DNA from: Saccharothrix syringae
Lineage (GTDB): Bacteria; Actinomycetota; Actinomycetes; Mycobacteriales; Pseudonocardiaceae
Assembly: GCF_009498035.1 (NCBI RefSeq)
Contig: NZ_CP034550.1
Span: 10,850,001-10,914,000 of the forward strand
DNA: 64,000 bases
Reading direction: 5' to 3'
Each line of letters opens with the position of its first letter. Position 1 is the first letter of the stretch. Position numbers and translations under genes: made by a program. The notes below the pieces were generated by a model, which worked only from the letters and a program-made list of their open reading frames with translations, made no database searches and was not told where the DNA came from. Shown one piece after another: positions 42,608-51,609 of the stretch.

Positions 42608-43612
42608 ATGTGGGGACGACGACGAACAGCTGCCCTCGGCACCGCCGCCCTCCTGCTCGCCTGCGCGATCCCCACCTCGGGGCGGCCGGGCTCCGACGTC
42701 GTCACCGCCGCGAGCACCACCGCCCCGCGCGCCTACGTGGTCACGAACGCGGGCCGGCTCCAGGTGCTCGACACCACCGACGGCACGGTCGTCGGCGGCG
42801 CGAACACCGGCGCCCGGGGCACCGACGTCGCGGTCGACCGGGACCGCGGGCGGGTCTACGTGGTCAACGGCTGGTCGGGCGGCATCACCGCGGTCGACCC
42901 CGAGGCGGGCCGGGTCGTCGGCCGCATCGACGCGGGCGCGCCGCTGGCCCACGCCGTGCTGCGCCCGGACGGCAGGCGCCTCTACGTCAGCGGCAGCGGC
43001 AACGTCGCGGTGATCGACCCGGCGACGTTCCGGATGGTCGCCGCGGTGGAGGTGGGCGGCCAGCCGCTGGGGCTCGCGACCTCACCCGACGGGCATCACC
43101 TGTACGTGGCCAACGCGCAGGACGGCACACTCCGCGTGCTCGACACCGCGGCCGCCTCCCAGGAGGCTTCGGTCGAGGTCGGCGGCCTGCCGCAGCGCGT
43201 CGCGGTGAGCCCCGACGGCACCGCCGTCTACGTCAGCTCGCTCCACCTGCCGGACCGCACCGGCACCGTCTCGCTGGTCGACCCGCGCACCGCCCGGGTG
43301 GTGTGGTCCACCGCCGTCGGCGAGGGCGCGGGCAGCGTCGCGGTCACCCCGGACGGCCGGCACGTCTACGTCGCGCTGGACCGGTCGGTCGCCGTCGTGG
43401 ACACCGCCACCCGCGCCACCCGCAGCCTGCCGTTCGCGGCGCGGGCCGTGGCCGTGCCGCCGGGCGACCGGCGGGTCTTCCTGGCCACCGGCGAGACCAC
43501 CACCGTGCTGGACGGCGCGGACGACGAGGTGCTGGCGACGTTCCAGCTCGGCGGCCTGGACGACGACGGCCGCGGCTCGGAAGCCGCGGCCATCGCCTTC
43601 GAAGCGCCCTGA
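42608..43612 (+). CDS. YncE-like beta-propeller lipoprotein
   Basis: A 334-residue exported protein. A signal peptide ends in a lipobox-like LLLAC (Cys near residue 18), so it is probably a lipoprotein. The rest is a seven-bladed YncE/YVTN-type propeller with repeats such as RAYVVTNAGRLQVLDTTDG, RVYVVNGWSGGITAVDPEAG, RLYVSGSGNVAVIDPATF, HLYVANAQDGTLRVLDTAA and HVYVALDRSVAVVDTAT. Such propellers serve as binding platforms; no ligand can be named. It converges with the MMPL transporter gene, 5 nt apart. Confidence 0.87.
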   Translation: MWGRRRTAALGTAALLLACAIPTSGRPGSDVVTAASTTAPRAYVVTNAGRLQVLDTTDGTVVGGANTGARGTDVAVDRDRGRVYVVNGWSGGITAVDPEAGRVVGRIDAGAPLAHAVLRPDGRRLYVSGSGNVAVIDPATFRMVAAVEVGGQPLGLATSPDGHHLYVANAQDGTLRVLDTAAASQEASVEVGGLPQRVAVSPDGTAVYVSSLHLPDRTGTVSLVDPRTARVVWSTAVGEGAGSVAVTPDGRHVYVALDRSVAVVDTATRATRSLPFAARAVAVPPGDRRVFLATGETTTVLDGADDEVLATFQLGGLDDDGRGSEAAAIAFEAP

Positions 43613-43617
43613 GGTCC

Positions 43618-45723
43618 CTACACGGGCTGGGGCACCCTCTCCTCCTCCTCGACCGGCGCCTCCTCGTGGATCGCCATGCGCTCCTGGATCCGCCGCAGCG
43701 GCCCGGGCGCCCACCAGGCGGCGTCGCCGAGCAGCCTGAGCACCGCGGGCACCAGCAGCATCCGCACCACGGTGGCGTCCAGCGCCAGGGCGAGGATCAT
43801 GCCGACGCCGACGAACCGCATCATCGTGATCTGCGAGAACGCGAACGCGCCGGTCACCACGATCAGCAGCAGGGCCGCCGCGGTGATCACCCGGCCGGTC
43901 TTGGCCAGGCCCGCGGTCACCGCCTCCCCGGTGCTCGCGCCGCGCCCGCGCGCCTCGACCATCCGGGACAGCAGGAACACCTCGTAGTCGGTGGACAGGC
44001 CGAACACCACGGCCGCCATCAGCACCACGATGCCGGACTCCAGCGGCGCGGGCGTCACGCCGAGCAGCGACGCGCCGTGGCCCTCCTGGAACACCCACAC
44101 CAGCACGCCGAACGTGGCGGACAGGCTCAGCGCGCTCATCACCACGGCCTTGACCGGCAGCAGCACCGACCCGAACGCCAGGAACATCAACACGAACGTG
44201 GCACCGACGAGCAGCAGGACCATCCAGGGCAGCTTCTCCTGGATGGCGTCGAGGCTGTCGGAGACGGTGGCCGTGCTGCCGCCGACCAGCACCTGGTCCC
44301 CGGGCCCGTCGAGCGCCCGCACGTCGCGCAGCGCCCGCTTGGACGCCTCGCCCAGGGCGTCGCCCTCCAGGCCGGCGTTGACCAGCCACGTGCCGTTGGC
44401 CGGCTCCGCGGCCACCCGCGCCTCGCCGACGCCGGGCACCGCGGCGACGTCGGCCACGAACCGCTGCACGTCGGCGGGTGCCGGGTCACCGGTGATGACG
44501 ATCTTGAACCCGGTGTTGGACAGCGCGGCGAAGTCGGTGTTGATCGTCTCGGCGGCCACCCGCACCGAATTGCCCTCGGGCAGCACCTTCTCGGTGACCT
44601 CGCCGAACCTGACGCCGAGGAACGGCGCGCCGAGCCCGAGCAGCACCAGCACGATCGGCAGCGCCACCAGCACCGGCCGCTTCATCACGCGACCCGCCAG
44701 CCGCCGCCAGCCGGCCTCCGAGGGGACCTTGCCCCTGCGCCACGGCACGGCGAGCTTGTCCACCCGGTGCCCCAGCACGCCGAGCAGCGCGGGCAGCAGG
44801 GTCAGCGAGACCAGCGCCGCGATCGCGACCGCGGACATGCCGCCGTAGCTGAGCGACTTGAGGAAGCCGTGCGGGAACAGCAGCAGGCCGGCCAGGGCGA
44901 TGACCAGCAGGGTCGCCGAGAACACGACGGTGCGGCCCGCGGAGGAGACGGTGCGGCGCACCGCGTCCGGGGTGGCGCGGCCGGCGGCCAGCTCCTCGCG
45001 GAACCGGCCGACCATGAACAGGCCGTAGTCGATGGCCATGCCCAGGCCGAGCAGGCTCGCCACGTTGACCGCGAACGAGTTGACGTCCGCGCCGTAGGAG
45101 ATCGCGTGCAGCACGCCGAGCGAGCCCAGGATCGCCAGGCCGCCGACCAGCACCGGCAGCGACGCGGCGACCAGGCCGCCGAAGATGACCACGAGCAGCA
45201 GCAGCACGATCGGCAGCGACACGGCCTCGGCCTTGGTCAGGTCGGAGGCGGACATGTCGTTGATCGCCTTCTGCGTCGGCACGAGGCCGCCGACCTGGCT
45301 GGTCACGCCGTCGACCGCGAGCCGGTCGGCGATCCGCTCGTACTGCTTCACCTGCTCGCTCGACTCGCCCGAGCGCAGCGTGATCACGGCGAGCGCCTTG
45401 TCGCCCCCGGGGGAGGGGATGGGCTGCGACGCGGTGAGCACGGCGTCCCCCGGCAGGCCGGCGAGCCGGTCGGCGATCTCCTTCAGGCGCGCGGGGTCGG
45501 CGGTCTCGTAGACGACGAAGACGTCACCGCCCTGGCGGCCGAACGCCTCCTCGGCCACGTCCGCGGCCCGCGCGGCCTCGCTGGTAGGGGCCTCGTAGCC
45601 GCCCTGGCCGAGCCGGTCGAACACGCCCAGCCCCCAGACGCCCCCGGCCACCGCCAGCAACAGCGTCGCGACCAGCACCACCCATCGTCGGCGGTACGCC
45701 AGCGACCCCCACTTCGCGAACAC
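43618..45723 (-). CDS. MMPL/RND-family exporter
   Basis: A 701-residue membrane transporter with the duplicated MMPL topology: helix 1 (RWVVLVATLLLAVAGGVWGL), a periplasmic loop, five helices beginning at LPIVLLLLVVIFGGLVAAS, a second half beginning PVLVALPIVLVLLGLGAPFL, a second loop and five more helices. The proton-relay motif GLGMAIDYGLFMVGRFREEL and its counterpart VFGLSTDYEVFLLSRMVEA are intact, each with the Asp-Tyr pair. Actinobacterial members export lipids or drugs. The GTG start has GGGAGGA 4-5 nt upstream. A divergent TetR gene with two operators in between strongly suggests an inducible efflux pair. Confidence 0.94.
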   Translation of the reverse strand: MFAKWGSLAYRRRWVVLVATLLLAVAGGVWGLGVFDRLGQGGYEAPTSEAARAADVAEEAFGRQGGDVFVVYETADPARLKEIADRLAGLPGDAVLTASQPIPSPGGDKALAVITLRSGESSEQVKQYERIADRLAVDGVTSQVGGLVPTQKAINDMSASDLTKAEAVSLPIVLLLLVVIFGGLVAASLPVLVGGLAILGSLGVLHAISYGADVNSFAVNVASLLGLGMAIDYGLFMVGRFREELAAGRATPDAVRRTVSSAGRTVVFSATLLVIALAGLLLFPHGFLKSLSYGGMSAVAIAALVSLTLLPALLGVLGHRVDKLAVPWRRGKVPSEAGWRRLAGRVMKRPVLVALPIVLVLLGLGAPFLGVRFGEVTEKVLPEGNSVRVAAETINTDFAALSNTGFKIVITGDPAPADVQRFVADVAAVPGVGEARVAAEPANGTWLVNAGLEGDALGEASKRALRDVRALDGPGDQVLVGGSTATVSDSLDAIQEKLPWMVLLLVGATFVLMFLAFGSVLLPVKAVVMSALSLSATFGVLVWVFQEGHGASLLGVTPAPLESGIVVLMAAVVFGLSTDYEVFLLSRMVEARGRGASTGEAVTAGLAKTGRVITAAALLLIVVTGAFAFSQITMMRFVGVGMILALALDATVVRMLLVPAVLRLLGDAAWWAPGPLRRIQERMAIHEEAPVEEEERVPQPV

Positions 45724-45773
45724 GCGTCCTCCCGGGACAGATGGGTTACCGTTGCGCGATTGGCGTGAACTCG

Positions 45774-45788
45774 GTAAACACCGTTCAC
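45774..45788. promoter_or_regulatory. TetR operator 1
   Basis: GTAAAC-ACC-GTTCAC, an inverted repeat with one mismatch, 51 nt upstream of the MMPL start. The second copy nearby has the mirrored mismatch. Confidence 0.7.
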
Positions 45789-45811
45789 TGACCGTCCAGA
45801 ACGTATACCCG

Positions 45812-45826
45812 GTGAACACCGTTTAC
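45812..45826. promoter_or_regulatory. TetR operator 2
   Basis: GTGAAC-ACC-GTTTAC, 20 nt upstream of the TetR start and 38 nt centre to centre from operator 1. Confidence 0.7.
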
Positions 45827-45845
45827 AACCCGATTGGGTGACACT

Positions 45846-46592
45846 ATGACCGAGGCCACTCGGCGAGAACGACTCCGCGCCGAGACCGAGCGCGACATCA
45901 GGCGACAGGCGCGTGCCCTGCTCGTGGAACGGGGTCGGGAAGCCGTCACGCTGCGTGCCATCGCTCGGGAGCTCGGCATCACCGCACCGGCCCTGTACCG
46001 GTACTACGACTCGCGCGAGGACCTGCTGCGCCGGCTCGCCGACGACATCTGCACCGACCTGGCCGCCGAGCTCGACGCCGACCTGCGCGACCTGCCCGAG
46101 GACGACGTGGCCGCCCAGGTCCACGCGGTGTGCCGGGGCTTCCGGCGGTGGGCGCTGGGGCACCCGCAGGAGTTCGGGCTGGTCTTCGCCTCCACCGAGG
46201 CGGGCGCGGGCCCGTGCGCGCAGGGCGAGGAGCCCTGCCGGGTCGGCGACCAGTTCGGCCGGGTGTTCCTGCGGGTCGCCGGGCGGTTGATCGCGGCGCA
46301 CCCGCTGCCGGCGGACGTGCCGCAGGACGTCCCCGCCGCGCTGCACGCCGACCTGGCCGCGTTCCGGCAGGTGCTGCTCGGCACGGTCAACGCGCACGGC
46401 GCGGTGGTGGGCGAGGACGTGCTGACCCTGGGCGCGGTCCACCGCATCACGCAGTCGTGGGTGCGCCTGTACGGGCACGTGGCGCTGGAGGTCTTCGGGC
46501 GCTTCCCGTTCGCGGTGACCGACCCGGAGCCCCTGTTCGACTCCATGCTGGCGGACCTGCTCGGCGAGATGGGTCTCCCTCCGCGACCGTGA
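45846..46592 (+). CDS. TetR-family regulator of the MMPL exporter
   Basis: A 248-residue TetR-type repressor. The DNA-binding domain has RERLRAETERDIRRQARALL, then AVTLRAIARELGITAPALYRYYDSREDLL. The C-terminal part (VCRGFRRWALGHPQEFGLVFAS, and LGTVNAHGAVVGEDV) matches the TetR_C_13/33-like ligand domains linked to efflux control. ATG 45846 is chosen at the family start; a TTG four codons upstream is possible. The intergenic region carries two 15-bp operators, so it probably represses itself and the divergent exporter. Ligand unknown. Confidence 0.93.
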   Translation: MTEATRRERLRAETERDIRRQARALLVERGREAVTLRAIARELGITAPALYRYYDSREDLLRRLADDICTDLAAELDADLRDLPEDDVAAQVHAVCRGFRRWALGHPQEFGLVFASTEAGAGPCAQGEEPCRVGDQFGRVFLRVAGRLIAAHPLPADVPQDVPAALHADLAAFRQVLLGTVNAHGAVVGEDVLTLGAVHRITQSWVRLYGHVALEVFGRFPFAVTDPEPLFDSMLADLLGEMGLPPRP

Positions 46593-46716
46593 GCTGCGAC
46601 GTCCGGGCAGACCTGCTGGGCCGTTCGAGGGCTTTTCGGCGTTCGGGCGCAACCGGGGCGCAGTCGGCGGGGTTGCATGGTGCGTCGGCAGGTGACGACC
46701 TCGGGGCGGGATCAGC

Positions 46717-47352
46717 GTGGGCTCGAACAAGGGATCAGGCGGCGGAGGGGTCGCCTTAGTCGCCGCGGCGCTGGTCGTCCTCGCGGGCGCGGGCGGCGCG
46801 GGTGGCGCCGCGCTCAACTCGGGCGCGAGCGGCGGTGGCGGGGCGACCCCGGTGACGAGCATCGGCGTGCTCAAGTGGGACGCCAAGCGGGCGGCCCGCG
46901 GCGGCGACACCGAGGGCGCCATGCGCAACCTGGGCGTGCGGGTGGACAAGCAGGCGGTCAAGCAGGAGCTGGACTGCCGGGAGAACTCGTTCGGGCAGGT
47001 GCGGGACTTCCTGGCGCGCACCCCGTGCACGGCGCTGGACCGGCTGCTGCTGGCCGTGGGCGACGGCGCGGGCAACGCCTCGGTGGTGTCGGTGGCGTGG
47101 GTGACCTTCCCCGGCCGCAACCAGGCCAAGCAGTTCGACCGGGTCGTCGGCGTGCACGGCTCGGGCGACGTCCGGCCGCTCAGCACCGCCGTGCTCGGCC
47201 TGGCCGAGGTGTCGTTCACCGCCGCGCACTACTGGTCGGAGGTCCGCGACACCACGATCGCCATCGCCGAGGCCGAACCGGCCGCCGGGGCGCCCGACCC
47301 CGAGCTGCTGGACGCCCTGGCCGAGGTGGCCGCGCAGCTGCCGCGCCCCTGA
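46717..47352 (+). CDS. Secreted protein of unknown family, copy 1
   Basis: A 211-residue exported or membrane-anchored protein. A glycine-rich N-terminus precedes one hydrophobic helix (VALVAAALVVLAGAGGAGGAAL). The domain has two cysteines, in ELDCRENS and RTPCTALDRL, probably a disulfide, then VVSVAWVTFPGRNQAKQF, DVRPLSTAVLGLAEVSFTAAHYWSE and a C-terminal LLDALAEVAAQLPRP. It is about half identical to the next gene on the same strand and clearly arose by tandem duplication. No known family was recognised. GTG start with weak upstream signals. Confidence 0.75.
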   Translation: MGSNKGSGGGGVALVAAALVVLAGAGGAGGAALNSGASGGGGATPVTSIGVLKWDAKRAARGGDTEGAMRNLGVRVDKQAVKQELDCRENSFGQVRDFLARTPCTALDRLLLAVGDGAGNASVVSVAWVTFPGRNQAKQFDRVVGVHGSGDVRPLSTAVLGLAEVSFTAAHYWSEVRDTTIAIAEAEPAAGAPDPELLDALAEVAAQLPRP

Positions 47353-47485
47353 CCCCCACTTCTGCGGCCGGGCGCTGGGCCGTTCCGGCCGTACCGCGGG
47401 TCTTCCGCCCCCCACACCGCCCTATTGCGTCCACCCGCGCCCCGATCCGCGCTTCCATGGCGCCCTCACGGCCCAGGGGGACGAC

Positions 47486-48157
47486 ATGGCGCAACGCAGG
47501 ATCGGCGGCGCGGGCGGCGGTTCGAGCAAGGGCTCGGGCGGGGGATCGGGCGGCGGCTCGCGCCGGAAGTCGTCCGCGGGCGTGGTCGCGGCGGGCGCCG
47601 TGGTCGCCATCATGGCCGCGTCGACCGGCGGTGGCGGCGCCGCCGGACCGGCCGCGGACGTCACCGGCCCGGACACCCGCAAGACCGACGGCAAGCGGTC
47701 CGCGCGCGACGGCGACCTCGACGACGCGTTCGCCCGCCTGGGCAAGCGCGTCCGGAGCCGGGTGACCAGGCACGACGCCGAATGCCTCGGCCACTCGTAC
47801 AAGCAGGTCCGCGAGTTCTTCGCGCACACCCCCTGCACCGGCCTGGACCGGCTGGTCCTCGCCGTCGACGACGCCACCGGCACCGCCGTCGTGTCCGTGG
47901 CGTGGGTGACCTTCCCCGACCGCGGCCGCGCCGACCGGTTCAAGCGGCTCGTCGACGTGCCCGGCACCGGCGACATCCGGCCGCTGGGCAGCACCGCGCT
48001 CGGCCTGGCGGAGGTGACCTTCACCGCCGCGCACTACTGGTCGGAGACCAGGGGCGCCTCGGTCACCGTGGCCGAGGCGGAACCGGCGGCCGGGTCGGTC
48101 GACCCCGGCGCGCTCGACGCGCTCGCCGAGGTCGCCGCCCAGCTGCCGCGCCCCTGA
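47486..48157 (+). CDS. Secreted protein of unknown family, copy 2
   Basis: A 223-residue paralogue of the preceding gene. The N-terminus is Gly/Ser-rich (GSSKGSGGGSGGGSRRKS) with one hydrophobic segment (AGVVAAGAVVAIMAAS). Conserved features are a first cysteine in AECLGHSYKQVREFFA, the second in HTPCTGLDRLVLAVDD, VVSVAWVTFPDRGRADRF, DIRPLGSTALGLAEVTFTAAHYWSE, and the same C-terminal LAEVAAQLPRP. The VRxFxAxTPCT phrase and the HYWS motif mark the family. Function is unknown. It converges with leuS, one base apart. Confidence 0.78.
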   Translation: MAQRRIGGAGGGSSKGSGGGSGGGSRRKSSAGVVAAGAVVAIMAASTGGGGAAGPAADVTGPDTRKTDGKRSARDGDLDDAFARLGKRVRSRVTRHDAECLGHSYKQVREFFAHTPCTGLDRLVLAVDDATGTAVVSVAWVTFPDRGRADRFKRLVDVPGTGDIRPLGSTALGLAEVTFTAAHYWSETRGASVTVAEAEPAAGSVDPGALDALAEVAAQLPRP

Positions 48158-48158
48158 C

Positions 48159-50951
48159 CTACAGCACCACGTTCACCAGCCGGCCCGGCACGACGATCAC
48201 CTTGCGCGGCTCGCCGCCGTTCAGCAGCTCGGCCACCTTGCCCTCGGCCAGCGCCGCCGCCCTGACCTCCTCCTGCGTCGCCGACGCGGCGACGACCACG
48301 CGGGCCTTCACCTTGCCGTTGACCTGGATCGGGTACTCGACGGTGTCCTCGACCAGGTACTCCTCGTCCGCGGTCGGGAACGGGCCGTGGGCCAGGGACT
48401 CGTCGTGGCCCAGCTTGGCCCACAGCTCCTCGGCCACGTGCGGGCTCAGCGGGGCCAGCATCAGGGCCAGCGGCTCGGCCAGGGCGCGCGGCGCGCCGCC
48501 CGGGAAGTGCTTGGTGACGTGGTTGTTCAGCTCGATCAGCTTCGCGCCCGCGGTGTTGTAGCGCAGGTTGGCGTAGTCGTCGCGCACGCCCGCGATGGTC
48601 TTGTGCAGCAGGCGCAGCGCGGCCTCGCCCGGCTCCTCGTCGGTCACCCGCGACTCGCCCGTGGCCTCGTCGACCAGGTTGCGCCACAGCCGCTGCAGGA
48701 ACCGCTGCGCGCCGACGACGTCCTTGGTCGCCCACGGCCGCGACACGTCCATCGGGCCCATCGACATCTCGTACAGCCGGAACGTGTCCGCGCCGTACTT
48801 CTCGCACATCTCGTCCGGCGTGACGACGTTCTTCAGGCTCTTGCCCATCTTGCCGTACTCGCGCCTGACCTCCTCGTCGCCGAAGAAGTACTTGCCGTCG
48901 CGCTCCTCCACCTGCTCGGCGGGCACGTAGGTGCCGCGCGCGTCGGTGTAGGCGTAAGCCTCGATGTAGCCCTGGTTGAACAGCCGCCGGTAGGGCTCGT
49001 CGCCGGACACGTGGCCCAGGTCGAACAGCACCTTCTGCCAGAACCGCGAGTACAGCAGGTGCAGGACCGCGTGCTCGACGCCGCCGATGTACAGGTCGAC
49101 GCCGCCCGGGTCGTTCGCGCCGTGCTCGGCGGGGCGCGGGCCCAGCCAGTACCGCTCGTTCTCCGCGTCGACGAACCGCTCGCCCTCGGTCGGGTCCACG
49201 TACCGCAGCTGGTACCAGCACGAACCCGCCCAGTTGGGCATGGTGTTGGTCTCGCGGCGGTACCGCTTCGGGCCGTCGCCCAGGTCCAGCTCGACGGTCA
49301 CCCAGTCCTCGGCGCGCGACAGCGGCGGGGACGGCTCGGAGTTCGCGTCGTCCGGGTCGAAGGTGCGCGGCGAGTAGTCGTCCACCTCGGGCAGCTCGAC
49401 GGGCAGCATCGACTCCGGCACCGGGACCGGCGCGCCGTCCTCGTCGTAGACGATCGGGAAGGGCTCGCCCCAGTACCGCTGGCGGGAGAACAGCCAGTCG
49501 CGCAGCTTGTACTGCACGGTGCCCTCGCCGCGGCCCCGCTCCTCCAGCCAGGCGATGACCTTCCGCTTGGCCTCGTCGACGCCCAGGCCGTCCAGGAAGC
49601 CGGAGTTGATCGCCGGGCCCGGGCCGGTGTACGCCTCGCCGTCGAAGTCGTCCGGCGGCTGCACGGTGCGGACCACTGGCAGGTCGAACGCCTTGGCGAA
49701 GTCCCAGTCGCGCTGGTCCTGGCCGGGCACCGCCATGATCGCGCCGGTGCCGTAGCCCATCAGCACGTAGTCGGCGACGTAGACGGGCAGCCGGGCGCCG
49801 TTGACCGGGTTGGTGGCGTGGACGCCGGTGAAGACGCCGGTCTTCTCCTTGTTCTCCTGGCGGTCCAGCTCCGACTTGCGGGACACCTCGGCCCGGTACG
49901 CGGCGACGGCCCCGGCCCGGTCCGCGGTGGTGATCGAGTCCACCAGCGGGTGCTCGGGGGCCAGCACCAGGTAGGTGGCGCCGAACAGCGTGTCGGGGCG
50001 GGTGGTGAACACCTCGACGTCGACCTCGCCGCCGGGCGCGTCCTCGACCGCGAACCTGACCCGCGCGCCGTGGGAGCGGCCGATCCAGTTCCGCTGCATC
50101 GACTTGACCTTCTCCGGCCAGTCCAGCCGGTCCAGGTCGTCGACCAGGCGGTCGGCGTAGGCGGTGATCCGCATCATCCACTGGCGCAGGTTGCGGCGGA
50201 ACACCGGGAAGTTGCCGCGCTCGCTGCGGCCGTCCGCGGTGACCTCCTCGTTGGCCAGCACGGTGCCCAGGCCGGGGCACCAGTTCACCGGCGCCTCGGA
50301 CAGGTAGGCCAGGCGGTACCGCCCCAGCAGCCCCTCCCGCTCGACGCGGGTCAGCTCCGCCCACGGCCGCCCGGGCGCGGGGCGCTCGCCGGAGGCGAAC
50401 TGCGCCTCCAGCTCGGCGATCGGCCGGGCGCGCCGCTGCTCGGGGTCGTACCAGGAGTTGTAGACCTGCAGGAAGATCCACTGGGTCCACTTGTAGTACG
50501 CCGGGTCGATGGTGGAGATGCGGCGGCGCTCGTCGTGGCCCAGGCCCAGCCGGCGGATCTGCCGCAGGTAGGTCTGGATGTTGTCCTCGGTGGTCTTGCG
50601 CGGGTGCTGGCCGGTCTGCACGGCGTACTGCTCGGCGGGCAGGCCGAAGGCGTCGAAGCCCATCGTGTGCAGCACGTTGCGGCCGTTCATCCGGTGGTAC
50701 CGGGCGTAGACGTCCGTGCCGATGAAGCCCAGGGGGTGGCCCACGTGCAGGCCCGAACCGGAGGGGTAGGGGAACATGTCCTGCACGAACAGCTTGTCCG
50801 CGGGCACGTCGCCCCGGAGCGGCCCGACGGGGTTGGGCGCGTGGAAGGTGCCCCGCTCCTCCCAGCGCTGCTGCCACCGCTGCTCGATCTCGCCCGCCAG
50901 CTCGGCGGTGTAGCGGAAGGCGGGCTTCTCGTCCGCCGCGTCGGTGCTCAT
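48159..50951 (-). CDS. leuS: Leucyl-tRNA synthetase
   Basis: Charges tRNA-Leu. The 930-residue class I synthetase has the HIGH-type [13 protein letters not shown] near the N-terminus, the inserted editing domain with [24 protein letters not shown] and [14 protein letters not shown], the [17 protein letters not shown] segment, the zinc-like region, the KMSKS-type [11 protein letters not shown], and an anticodon-binding C-terminus ending [11 protein letters not shown]. The ATG follows GGAGAGGGACACCCCG. The transcript has a short leucine leader peptide, a pause hairpin and a terminator upstream, so leucine-dependent attenuation is likely. Confidence 0.97.
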   Translation of the reverse strand: MSTDAADEKPAFRYTAELAGEIEQRWQQRWEERGTFHAPNPVGPLRGDVPADKLFVQDMFPYPSGSGLHVGHPLGFIGTDVYARYHRMNGRNVLHTMGFDAFGLPAEQYAVQTGQHPRKTTEDNIQTYLRQIRRLGLGHDERRRISTIDPAYYKWTQWIFLQVYNSWYDPEQRRARPIAELEAQFASGERPAPGRPWAELTRVEREGLLGRYRLAYLSEAPVNWCPGLGTVLANEEVTADGRSERGNFPVFRRNLRQWMMRITAYADRLVDDLDRLDWPEKVKSMQRNWIGRSHGARVRFAVEDAPGGEVDVEVFTTRPDTLFGATYLVLAPEHPLVDSITTADRAGAVAAYRAEVSRKSELDRQENKEKTGVFTGVHATNPVNGARLPVYVADYVLMGYGTGAIMAVPGQDQRDWDFAKAFDLPVVRTVQPPDDFDGEAYTGPGPAINSGFLDGLGVDEAKRKVIAWLEERGRGEGTVQYKLRDWLFSRQRYWGEPFPIVYDEDGAPVPVPESMLPVELPEVDDYSPRTFDPDDANSEPSPPLSRAEDWVTVELDLGDGPKRYRRETNTMPNWAGSCWYQLRYVDPTEGERFVDAENERYWLGPRPAEHGANDPGGVDLYIGGVEHAVLHLLYSRFWQKVLFDLGHVSGDEPYRRLFNQGYIEAYAYTDARGTYVPAEQVEERDGKYFFGDEEVRREYGKMGKSLKNVVTPDEMCEKYGADTFRLYEMSMGPMDVSRPWATKDVVGAQRFLQRLWRNLVDEATGESRVTDEEPGEAALRLLHKTIAGVRDDYANLRYNTAGAKLIELNNHVTKHFPGGAPRALAEPLALMLAPLSPHVAEELWAKLGHDESLAHGPFPTADEEYLVEDTVEYPIQVNGKVKARVVVAASATQEEVRAAALAEGKVAELLNGGEPRKVIVVPGRLVNVVL

Positions 50952-51006
50952 CGGGGTGTCCCTCTCCTGCGGTAGCTGCCCTGGAAATCCTGCCCTGACA
51001 TGACGA

Positions 51007-51039
51007 AACCCCCCAGCCTTCAAGCAGGCATGAGGGGTT
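51007..51039 (-). terminator. leuS attenuator terminator hairpin
   Basis: On the minus strand AACCCCTCA pairs with TGGGGGGTT (one wobble), extended by GCC/GGC after a bulged T, with loop TGCTTGAA. It is followed by TTTCGT and sits 56 nt before the leuS start. Confidence 0.72.
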
Positions 51040-51040
51040 G

Positions 51041-51073
51041 CCGCGCCGGCCCGGTCTCGCCGGGTCTGCGCGG
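51041..51073 (-). promoter_or_regulatory. leuS leader hairpin next to leader-peptide stop
   Basis: CCGCGC pairs with GCGCGG and, inside it, CCCGG with CCGGG around a 5-nt loop. It begins at the base after the leader-peptide stop codon, the position of a pause hairpin in ribosome-mediated attenuation. Confidence 0.55.
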
Positions 51074-51103
51074 CTAGGTAAGGAGCAGGCGGGCCTTGCT
51101 CAT
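51074..51103 (-). CDS. leuS leader peptide (MSKARLLLT)
   Basis: A nine-codon frame with three successive leucine codons (CTG, CTC, CTT) lies in the leuS leader, followed by a stop and two hairpins. TACCGT ends 7 nt before the ATG, so the transcript probably begins at the start codon. Leucine-rich leader peptides controlling leucine genes by attenuation are known in actinobacteria; the assignment here is by arrangement. Confidence 0.7.
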   Translation of the reverse strand: MSKARLLLT

Positions 51104-51192
51104 GCCGTCAACGGTATCAGCGCCGCGCAAGCGAACTGCAACGAACCTCACGGTTGACCGGGGTTGGTGCACCCGGGGCCGCGGACCCGGCC

Positions 51193-51198
51193 TACCCT
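51193..51198 (+). promoter_or_regulatory. -10 element, leaderless transcript (SdpI-family gene)
   Basis: TACCCT ends 7 nt before GTG 51206. Confidence 0.45.
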
Positions 51199-51205
51199 CG
51201 TCAGG

Positions 51206-51607
51206 GTGAACATCGTGCTGCCTGTGGTGCTGGGTCTGATCGGCGTCGCCTTCGGGGCGGTCGGCTTCCTGGGCGTGCGGGGCGCGCTGCGCCGGAACCG
51301 GTTCTTCGGCGTGCGGACCAAGGCGGCGCTCCGGGACGACGAGGCGTTCGCGCTGGCCAACCGGGTGGCCGGGGTGCCGAACCTGGCCGCGGGCGCGATC
51401 GCGCTGGTGGCGGCCGTGGCGGCGGCGGTCAACCCGGGACCGGTGCTGCTGGTCGCGCTGATCGGGTTCGTCGGCAGCGTGGCGGTCGCGAGCGCCGGCG
51501 GGGTGCTGGGGCACCGGGCGGCCGAGGCGATGCCCGAGCCCGAGCCGGCCGGCGGGTGCGGCGGGTGCGCGTGCGCCGGCGCCTGCGGCGTCCTCAGCCG
51601 CGCCTGA
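51206..51607 (+). CDS. SdpI-family membrane protein with Cys-rich tail
   Basis: A 133-residue integral membrane protein. Three hydrophobic helices (IVLPVVLGLIGVAFGAVGFL, GAIALVAAVAAAVNPG, VLLVALIGFVGSVAVASAGG) flank the SdpI/YhfL signature RNRFFGVRTKAALRDDEAFALANRVAG, here split by helix ends. The founding SdpI confers immunity to a killing factor in Bacillus; the role in actinobacteria is unknown. The last 20 residues contain four or five cysteines (GGCGGCACAGACG), not part of the SdpI core. The GTG start fits a leaderless promoter. It is divergent from the leuS leader. Confidence 0.8.
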   Translation: MNIVLPVVLGLIGVAFGAVGFLGVRGALRRNRFFGVRTKAALRDDEAFALANRVAGVPNLAAGAIALVAAVAAAVNPGPVLLVALIGFVGSVAVASAGGVLGHRAAEAMPEPEPAGGCGGCACAGACGVLSRA

Positions 51608-51609
51608 GT

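Noticed and set aside
40015..45768. A 1900-codon plus-strand open frame across several genes
   Set aside because: It crosses ribokinase, DUF2339, propeller and MMPL genes in the wrong frame and has no domain; it is a GC-bias artefact.
17200..48200. The accessory block as a single mobile island
   Set aside because: No integrase, transposase, flanking direct repeats or tRNA target was seen, and base composition and codon use do not change at its edges.
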